From NCBI GenBank assembly GCA_009783245.1, contig WRHL01000011.1:1-34917 (forward strand): DNA of 34,917 nt, read 5' to 3'. Source of the DNA: Coriobacteriia bacterium. Lineage in GTDB: Bacteria; Actinomycetota; Coriobacteriia; Coriobacteriales; UBA8131. A program made the translations under genes and the position numbers. The notes under the pieces were generated by a model, which ran no database searches, had not been told where the DNA came from, and saw only the letters and a program-made list of their open reading frames with translations. Every line of letters begins with the position of its first letter. The first letter of the stretch is position 1. Shown here piece by piece: positions 30,179 to 34,917 of this stretch.

Positions 30179-31549
30179 ATGGCAACACAGGTGGGGCGAG
30201 CACCCAAGGCGCTCAGAGGCACCATCCGGGTACCCAGCGACAAGTCGCTGTCCCACCGCGTCGCCCTGTTCTCAGCCATGGCTCAGGGGACATCCCGCGT
30301 CAGCGGCCTGCTCGACTCGCTGGACGTGCGTTCAACCCTGCGCGCCGTTGAGGCGCTGGGGGCAACAGTCGAGCTCGCAGCTGGCGAGGAGGGCCTTTCT
30401 GGGACGATAAAAGGCTGGCCTGCGGCGGGCCCCAGCTCTCCCGTTGTGCCTCTGGATTGCGGGAACTCGGGAACAACCGCGCGCCTGCTGCTAGGCGCAC
30501 TGAGCGGCTATGAAGTTGTTGCCTGTCTCACTGGTGACGAGTCCCTGTCGCAGCGCCCCATGGGTCGTGTGACAGAGCCGTTGGCTATGATGGGCGCAAC
30601 GTTTGCTGAAGGGGATGGGGAGCACAGGGAGCACAAAAAGGTACGTCCCCTTTGTGCTCCCTGTGCTCCCCATCCCCTTCAGCAAACGTTACCGCTGACG
30701 GTTTACGGCAGTGCGCAGCTCAAGGCGCTGGACTATGTCAGCCCGGTTGCCTCGGCGCAGGTGAAGAGCGCCATCCTGCTGGCGGGTCTTACCGCTGATG
30801 GCGTGACCAGGGTCACCGAGCCGCACAAGAGCCGCGACCACACCGAGCTTCTGCTGCCAGCCTATGGCGTGCAGGTTGCGGCCTGCGGCCTCAGCGTGAC
30901 CATTGAGGGCGGACAGCGGATGAGGGCGAGTGACTGCATGGTACCGGGCGATCCCTCATCGGCAGCGTTCTTATTGGTGGCCGCGGCGCTCATCCCCGAC
31001 AGCGAAGTGACCGTGCGTGACGTGTTGCTCAACCCCACGCGTACCGGCTTTATTGCGGTCATGAGACGTATGGGGGCAGACATAGAGATTCTGGAGAGCG
31101 AGCAGGGTGGGTTAGGCGCTGAGCGTATGGGCGCTATTCGGGTTACCCACCGTGCTGGCCTGCAGGCGACCACCGTCAAAGCCCATGAGATAGCATCGTT
31201 GATCGACGAGGTGCCCATTATGGCCCTGCTGGCCGCTGCCGCTCAGGGCGAGACCGTCTTTGAGCAGGTAGGGGAGTTGCGCCACAAGGAGTCAGACCGC
31301 TTTGCTGCCATTGTCGCCGGGCTGAACCTTCTGGGCGTTGAGGCTTTTGCGCAGGGTGATGACCTGCATGTGGTGGGCAGCGCGCTCCAAACGAGCGGTG
31401 TTCCGCTTGAGACACACGGCGATCATCGACTTGCAATGACCTGGTCCATTGCAGCCCTGGCAACTGGCCAGGAGCTTGCCATTGATGGCCTGGAAAGCAT
31501 CGCGGTGAGCTACCCCGGCTTCTTTGAGGACCTGAAGCGGTTATCATGA
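30179..31549 (+). CDS. aroA: 3-phosphoshikimate 1-carboxyvinyltransferase (EPSP synthase)
   Basis: 456-aa EPSP synthase, the sixth step of the shikimate pathway: shikimate-3-phosphate plus PEP gives EPSP. Motifs present: PSDKSLSHR (19-27), GNSGTTARLL (95-104), DESLSQRPMGR (120-130), the VASAQVKSAILLAG block, and LRHKESDRFA and HGDHRLAMTW near the end. All point to a working enzyme. Residues about 140-171 are encoded by a 93-bp palindromic insert between MMGA and LPLTV, two elements that are close together in normal AroA; this explains the extra length. A TTG at 30167 with a G-rich run directly upstream could add four residues. It starts 20 bp after the antitoxin gene, and cmk follows after 30 bp. 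Confidence 0.95.
   Translation: MATQVGRAPKALRGTIRVPSDKSLSHRVALFSAMAQGTSRVSGLLDSLDVRSTLRAVEALGATVELAAGEEGLSGTIKGWPAAGPSSPVVPLDCGNSGTTARLLLGALSGYEVVACLTGDESLSQRPMGRVTEPLAMMGATFAEGDGEHREHKKVRPLCAPCAPHPLQQTLPLTVYGSAQLKALDYVSPVASAQVKSAILLAGLTADGVTRVTEPHKSRDHTELLLPAYGVQVAACGLSVTIEGGQRMRASDCMVPGDPSSAAFLLVAAALIPDSEVTVRDVLLNPTRTGFIAVMRRMGADIEILESEQGGLGAERMGAIRVTHRAGLQATTVKAHEIASLIDEVPIMALLAAAAQGETVFEQVGELRHKESDRFAAIVAGLNLLGVEAFAQGDDLHVVGSALQTSGVPLETHGDHRLAMTWSIAALATGQELAIDGLESIAVSYPGFFEDLKRLS
30598..30690 (+). repeat. Perfect 40-bp-arm palindrome translated inside aroA
   Basis: The left arm (30598-30637, beginning AACGTTTGCTGAAGGGGATG) and right arm (30651-30690) are exact reverse complements, with a 13-nt centre AAGGTACGTCCCC. 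The central region, AAAAAGGTACGTCCCCTTT, differs little from the core of the elements at 1794 and 33136. The insert keeps the aroA frame open. Confidence 0.9.
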
Positions 31550-31579
31550 TAGGCGGCAAAGCGAGTTGAGAGGATCTGT

Positions 31580-32377
31580 ATGATCATTGCGATTGACGGC
31601 CCGGCGGGCTCGGGCAAATCCACGGTTGCGAAGCTTGTCGCAGGTGAGCTGGGTTTTGCCTACCTCGACACCGGCGCCATGTACCGCTCAGTGGCCTGGC
31701 GCGCCTTGGAGGAAGGGCTCAACCTGACCGACCCGCTGTGCGTGGCAAGCGTCAACCGCATCCGCCAAATAGCCCAGGCAGAACCCATCAGCTTTGGCTA
31801 TACGCAGGGTGAGCCGCTGCCTTCAAAGGTCTTCATCAACGGCAGGGACGTCACCACGCAGATCCGCACACCAGAATGTGACAAGGCCGTCTCCCCGGTC
31901 TCGGCCGACCCAGAGGTGCGCCAGGCCCTCACCCAGCAACAACAGGACTTCGGCCGCGAGCATGACACCGTCATGGAGGGCCGCGATATTGGAACGGTGG
32001 TCTTCCCGGAAGCTGAGCTCAAGGTCTTCCTTATCGCTACCGCAAAGGAGCGCGCGCGGCGCCGGGCCCTGCAGAACGCCCAAAAAGAAGGCAGGCAACA
32101 GGCAGATGACGATGAGATCGAGCTCATCCTCGCTGACATCCTGCGTCGCGACGCCTATGACTCCTCTCGTGAGGCCGCTCCGCTTGCCGCTGCCTCAGAC
32201 AGCTGGGAGCTGGACACCACCGATATGACCATTGAGCAGGTGGTCGCGGCTATTGTCGCGGCGGCGCAGGAGCGCAACGGCGCGGTGGCGCAGGAGCGCA
32301 GCGGCGCGCAGGCGCAGGAGCGCAACGGCGCGGTAGCGCAGGAGCGCAACGGCGCGGTGGCGCAGGAGAGGAAATGA
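31580..32377 (+). CDS. cmk: Cytidylate kinase with repeat tail
   Basis: 265-aa CMP/dCMP kinase (CMP + ATP to CDP + ADP). P-loop GPAGSGKST (7-15), LDTGAMYR (29-36) and INGRDVT (86-92) are present. EGRDIGTVVFP (133-143) is the family signature, followed by the lid with RARRRALQ (158-165) and DILRRDAYDSSRE (186-198). The catalytic domain ends near residue 226; residues 227-265 are four to five copies of AVAQERNG, which are not part of the family fold and give a longer protein than the usual roughly 220-230 aa. GAGAGGATC precedes the ATG. The cmk-plsC order with 10 bp between is common in Gram-positive genomes. Confidence 0.96.
   Translation: MIIAIDGPAGSGKSTVAKLVAGELGFAYLDTGAMYRSVAWRALEEGLNLTDPLCVASVNRIRQIAQAEPISFGYTQGEPLPSKVFINGRDVTTQIRTPECDKAVSPVSADPEVRQALTQQQQDFGREHDTVMEGRDIGTVVFPEAELKVFLIATAKERARRRALQNAQKEGRQQADDDEIELILADILRRDAYDSSREAAPLAAASDSWELDTTDMTIEQVVAAIVAAAQERNGAVAQERSGAQAQERNGAVAQERNGAVAQERK
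32258..32374 (+). repeat. 24-bp tandem repeat at 3' end of cmk
   Basis: About four and a half copies of a 24-bp unit (GCGCAGGAGCGCAACGGCGC plus GGTG) encode AQERNGAV. Copies differ at few positions, so the expansion looks recent. Confidence 0.9.
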
Positions 32378-32387
32378 CTGCCAGGCC

Positions 32388-33083
32388 ATGAAACCGCTCG
32401 ATTACTTCTTTGACACACCAAGCTCGGGGGAGGGCCATTTCCCCCAGAAGTTCTACATCTTCCTCAGCGGGCTTGTCCGGGTGGTCTTTGGATTGCTCTT
32501 CAGATACAAGGCCTATGACCTGGACAAACTCAAGGAGCTGCCTCCTGGCACCGGCTTCATCCTTGCCGGCAACCACCGTTCCTACCTCGACCCGGTCTTC
32601 TTGATTCCACTATTGCGCCCGCGCCATATCCGCTTCATCGGCAAGGAGGAGTTCTTCACTCTGCACCCTCTGGTCTCCCGTCTGGCCGCCTGGGTGGGGG
32701 TATTCCCGGTCAGACGCAACACTGCGGATATGACCGCCATCAAACGCGCGGTGCGCATGCTCAAGCGCGGCGAGGTACTGGGCATCTTTCCCGAGGGCAC
32801 CCGCATCCGCCTTGAGGGACAGGAGGCGACCTACCATGAGGGCATCGCCCTGTTCGCTTCGCTCGCGAAGGCCCCAGTGGTTCCCGTACGCCTGTGGAAC
32901 ACTGACAAGATCCAACCCGCAGGCAAGCGTTTCTTCCGCTGCCCCAAGGTCATCCTGCGTTTTGGGGAGCCGCTTTCCATAGAGGAGGAGCCGTTTTTAT
33001 CGTTGTCCAAGGATGAACGCCACACCGCCTTCACCAATGAGGTCATGCGGCGGGTCTATGCGTTGGAGCTCCCAAAGGTGTGA
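32388..33083 (+). CDS. plsC: 1-acyl-sn-glycerol-3-phosphate acyltransferase
   Basis: 231-aa PlsC-type acyltransferase, making phosphatidic acid from lysophosphatidic acid at the inner face of the membrane. Motif I NHRSYLD (62-68; catalytic His63 and Asp68), motif II GVFPVRR (104-110), motif III FPEGTR (134-139) and motif IV VVPV (164-167) are all present. A hydrophobic stretch at about 22-38 (FYIFLSGLVRVVFGLLF) may be a membrane-associating helix. It starts 10 bp after cmk without an obvious SD, so translation is probably coupled to cmk. Length is normal. Confidence 0.94.
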   Translation: MKPLDYFFDTPSSGEGHFPQKFYIFLSGLVRVVFGLLFRYKAYDLDKLKELPPGTGFILAGNHRSYLDPVFLIPLLRPRHIRFIGKEEFFTLHPLVSRLAAWVGVFPVRRNTADMTAIKRAVRMLKRGEVLGIFPEGTRIRLEGQEATYHEGIALFASLAKAPVVPVRLWNTDKIQPAGKRFFRCPKVILRFGEPLSIEEEPFLSLSKDERHTAFTNEVMRRVYALELPKV

Positions 33084-33090
33084 AGCAGAG

Positions 33091-33186
33091 GTGAAGCAGA
33101 GGGACGGTCCTTTTGCTTCACAATGTCTGATGACATGACAAAAGGGACCGTCCCCTTTGTCATAAAAGGGACCGTCCCCTTTGTCA
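33091..33186. repeat. Cluster of palindromic core elements
   Basis: Three elements lie in a row: 33091-33121 (arms GTGAAGCAGAGGGAC, two mismatches), 33136-33162 (arms TGACAAAAGGGAC, one mismatch) and a partial tandem copy 33163-33186. An 11-bp direct repeat GTGAAGCAGAG precedes the first. Outer arms differ between the first and the other two, while the centre is shared. Confidence 0.85.
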
Positions 33187-33208
33187 TATGAGAACAGAGG
33201 AGAGCAGG

Positions 33209-33985
33209 ATGCCATACTTTGAGAACCAGGGAGCGCGTCTCTATTACGAGGAGAGCGGGCAAGGTGACGGGCCACTGGTTTTCCTCCATGGTCTTTCCCT
33301 GGATGGGCGGCAGTGGGCCAGGCAGGTGGAGCGCTTCTCGTCACAGTATCGGGTGATCACGCTTGATGCCCGTGGCCATGGGAAGTCCTCGCTGCCACCG
33401 GGCAAGGTGGACAACAACCTGTACTGGCAAGATGTTGTCGCTCTGCTGGATCATCTGGGCATCAGCCGTGCGACACTCTGCGGCAATTCCATGGGTGGAC
33501 ATGTGGCCATACAGGTGGCCATCAACGCTGCTGAGCGTGTGGATGGGCTTATCCTTATCGGTGCGATATGCACCAACAGTTTCAATAGGTATGAGCGCTG
33601 GGTTGGCCCCATCAACCGATTCTGCTGCCGACTGATGCCCATAAGCTGGATCGCCTGGTCCATTTCTGTGGGTATGGGCAGCTACAACCGCGCCGACAGG
33701 CCATATATCAAGGAGGCCGTGAAGGGCATGGGGTATAGCGGATTCAACCGCAGCTGGAAGGCGGTGAACACCATGGAAAGCCGCGGGGGGCTGCCGCAGA
33801 TCAGCTGCCCTGCCCTGTTGCTCATAGGTGAGGATGACTCCATGACGGGAAGACAGCAGCCCTATATGCTGGAGCATATCGCGGGGTCGCGGCTGGTCAC
33901 CATCCCAAGAGCCCACCACGCCACAAACCTGGACAACCCTGAGCAGGTGGAACAGGAGATCGAGGCGTTTTTGCAGGGTCAGTGA
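33209..33985 (+). CDS. Alpha/beta-hydrolase
   Basis: 258-aa alpha/beta-hydrolase-fold enzyme of unknown substrate. The oxyanion-hole region is FLHGLSLDGRQW (25-36), with LDARGHGKS (52-60). The nucleophile elbow is GNSMGG with Ser94, the acid is in GEDD (Asp209/210), and the catalytic His is in AHHATNLDNP (His236 or 237). The lid region (about 125-180) is rich in aromatic residues and Arg. The start at 33209 is chosen for GAGGAG at 6-nt spacing; the upstream in-frame ATG at 33188 lies inside the flanking palindromic element and lacks an SD. It is convergent with the PIN-toxin gene, overlapping it by 7 bp. Esterase, lactonase or peptidase activity cannot be told apart from sequence. Confidence 0.88.
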   Translation: MPYFENQGARLYYEESGQGDGPLVFLHGLSLDGRQWARQVERFSSQYRVITLDARGHGKSSLPPGKVDNNLYWQDVVALLDHLGISRATLCGNSMGGHVAIQVAINAAERVDGLILIGAICTNSFNRYERWVGPINRFCCRLMPISWIAWSISVGMGSYNRADRPYIKEAVKGMGYSGFNRSWKAVNTMESRGGLPQISCPALLLIGEDDSMTGRQQPYMLEHIAGSRLVTIPRAHHATNLDNPEQVEQEIEAFLQGQ

Positions 33986-34437
33986 AGGTCGAGTTCCTCA
34001 AAGACAAGACCTTCGTGTTGCTCAAGGTAGGAAAAGAATCCCGTGGCATCAAGCGTTCTGATGGAAGAGAGCGCGAAGTCCTGTTGGTTGCGCGTAATGA
34101 TGAAATCAGCCTTAAGACTGAGGCCTGCCTGATAGAGACAGGCATCTTCCAGGTCTGCCCAGCTTGAGTCGAGGGCGGCATCGATCTCTGGCTCGCCAAC
34201 CCGGTAAACATGCACACAGTGTCTGAGCTTCTTCAGGGATTGCCGAGCAACTTCGTTGTAGGCTGGTTTCCCGCCCTTGGTCAGCACGTAGAAGAGATCA
34301 TTTATCTGCGCTCCGCTGATCCAGATCTCGGCTTCCTTCAGGTAGCCAAGCAGCATAAGCTTGCGTGCGTCAGGGTAATAGGGTTCTCTTGCAAGCATGA
34401 AGTCGAGGGCAATATTGGTGTCAAGGAGAAGTCTCAT
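33979..34437 (-). CDS. PIN-domain toxin (VapC-like)
   Basis: 152-aa PIN-domain protein, a predicted Mg-dependent ribonuclease toxin. Asp6 and Asn8 in LLLDTNIALDFML form the first acidic motif. WADLEDACLYQAG (93-105) supplies further acidic residues. DFIITRNQQDF (111-121) is the typical C-terminal D...TRN..DF block of the PIN_3-type family. The ATG overlaps the stop codon of the upstream antitoxin gene by 4 bp (ATGA), so the pair is translationally coupled. The 3' end overlaps the hydrolase stop on the other strand. Confidence 0.88.
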   Translation of the reverse strand: MRLLLDTNIALDFMLAREPYYPDARKLMLLGYLKEAEIWISGAQINDLFYVLTKGGKPAYNEVARQSLKKLRHCVHVYRVGEPEIDAALDSSWADLEDACLYQAGLSLKADFIITRNQQDFALSSIRTLDATGFFSYLEQHEGLVFEELDLH

Positions 34438-34748
34438 TCAAAATAGCCTTCTGGTACCAGGCCCCTGGCGATCAGGCGTTCTTGCATTATCTGATCGTCA
34501 GTTATTGAGGAGAATCTATCTGAAGCTGGCAAGGGGATACTGTCAATGAAGAACATCGCTTCTTGAATGTTGTATTTACGCTTGCCAATGGATTCATCGA
34601 AGAAAGGCAGTTGCCCGTGTGTTATCACATAGTCATAGGAATCATTGATGAAACGGGAGGGGTTGGTTCCCAGATTGCGCAGAATGGAATCCCCCGCCTC
34701 CTTTTTCCCTTGAGACATACGAGCTGTCACCATTCCATCCATCAGCAT
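34434..34748 (-). CDS. RelB/DinJ-like antitoxin
   Basis: 104-aa partner of the PIN toxin. The N-terminal part (residues 6-50: MVTARMSQGKKEAGDSIL then RFINDSYDYVITHGQLPF) resembles the RelB/DinJ ribbon-helix-helix antitoxins. The C-terminal half probably binds the toxin. The start is either the ATG at 34748 or the one at 34733; the latter would begin directly with the DNA-binding strand MVTAR. A perfect 30-bp palindrome 9 bp upstream of the first ATG is a natural operator. Coupling of a RelB-like antitoxin to a PIN toxin instead of a RelE toxin is a mixed pairing. Confidence 0.8.
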   Translation of the reverse strand: MLMDGMVTARMSQGKKEAGDSILRNLGTNPSRFINDSYDYVITHGQLPFFDESIGKRKYNIQEAMFFIDSIPLPASDRFSSITDDQIMQERLIARGLVPEGYFE

Positions 34749-34757
34749 ACTCCATTA

Positions 34758-34787
34758 GTAGTATTGTTGTACGTACAACAATACTAC
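34758..34787 (-). promoter_or_regulatory. 30-bp perfect palindrome, TA operator
   Basis: Two 15-bp half-sites, GTAGTATTGTTGTAC and its exact complement, meet without a spacer just upstream of the antitoxin start. The position and symmetry fit an autoregulatory operator bound by ribbon-helix-helix dimers. Confidence 0.75.
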
Positions 34788-34812
34788 AGCACCTGGCGAT
34801 TATGGGCAAGTA

Positions 34813-34917
34813 GTGTGACGGAGGGTCGGGGTGTGACAGGGGGTCAAACGTGACAGGGGGTCAAACGTGACAGGGGGTCGGTACGTTTTTGTCACACTGG
34901 GTAGTGTGACAAAAACG
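34813..34917. repeat. Tandem GTGACAGGGGGTC repeats and terminal palindrome
   Basis: Four direct copies of a unit like GTGACAGGGGGTCAAAC (17 bp, the first degenerate) lead into a perfect 15-bp-arm inverted repeat (CGTTTTTGTCACACT, loop GGGT). Its right arm ends at the last base of the window, so the element may continue. It is related to the other GTGACA-type repeats. Confidence 0.75.

Noticed and set aside
34813-34884. Short direct repeats that might be a CRISPR array
   Set aside because: The 17-bp units are contiguous, without spacers, and there are no cas genes in the window.

Overview
The window looks like a chromosomal segment of a Gram-positive, fairly GC-rich bacterium. My best guess is a gut-type Coriobacteriia (Actinomycetota). 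The grounds are Gram-positive-style lipoproteins, a giant secreted Ig-repeat/InlB-B-repeat protein without any outer-membrane machinery, a LexA box of the GAAC-N4-GTTC type, and a compact nrdR-dut-hisC-tyrA-aroA-cmk-plsC block. A high-GC Bacillota is the main alternative. No rRNA, tRNA, CRISPR array, transposase or phage gene was seen.

Left part (1-2650): a dGTPase-family HD hydrolase (dgt) on the minus strand, then about 1.3 kb without a convincing gene. This gap holds mosaic REP-like repeats and a roughly 490-nt conserved segment (leader copy A).

Surface locus (2650-25480): a single-pass membrane protein is followed by one enormous gene (about 6,100 codons). It encodes a secreted protein with a beta-helix-like N-terminal part, 16 Ig-like (DUF5011-type) units of about 300 residues each, an InlB B-repeat, and a C-terminal anchor of three membrane segments instead of LPXTG. 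A strong terminator and a small lipoprotein follow. The flanking layout (leader segment, terminator, promoter, lipoprotein) then occurs a second time, but with no surface genes between leader and terminator. I read this as a duplicated locus whose second copy lost its large genes. A diverged paralogue of the membrane protein closes the locus on the minus strand.

Nucleotide and aromatic block (25590-33090): a textbook-looking LexA-box promoter drives a 46-codon ORF for a tiny membrane peptide, a candidate SOS-induced division inhibitor or toxin. It is followed by a candidate NrdR box, nrdR, dut, hisC, tyrA (with ACT domain), a BrnT-like/ribbon-helix-helix toxin-antitoxin pair, aroA, cmk and plsC. 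Three of these housekeeping enzymes carry unusual insertions: a 24-bp tandem repeat inside hisC, a 24-bp tandem repeat at the 3' end of cmk, and a perfect 40-bp-arm inverted repeat translated in frame inside aroA.

Right end (33090-34917): palindromic repeats, an alpha/beta hydrolase, and a RelB-like/PIN toxin-antitoxin pair behind a perfect 30-bp palindrome. Palindromic elements sharing a core close to GGGACCGTCCC, with arms that differ from locus to locus, recur through the window and even inside aroA. All positions were read by eye; domain names rest on remembered family motifs, not on searches.
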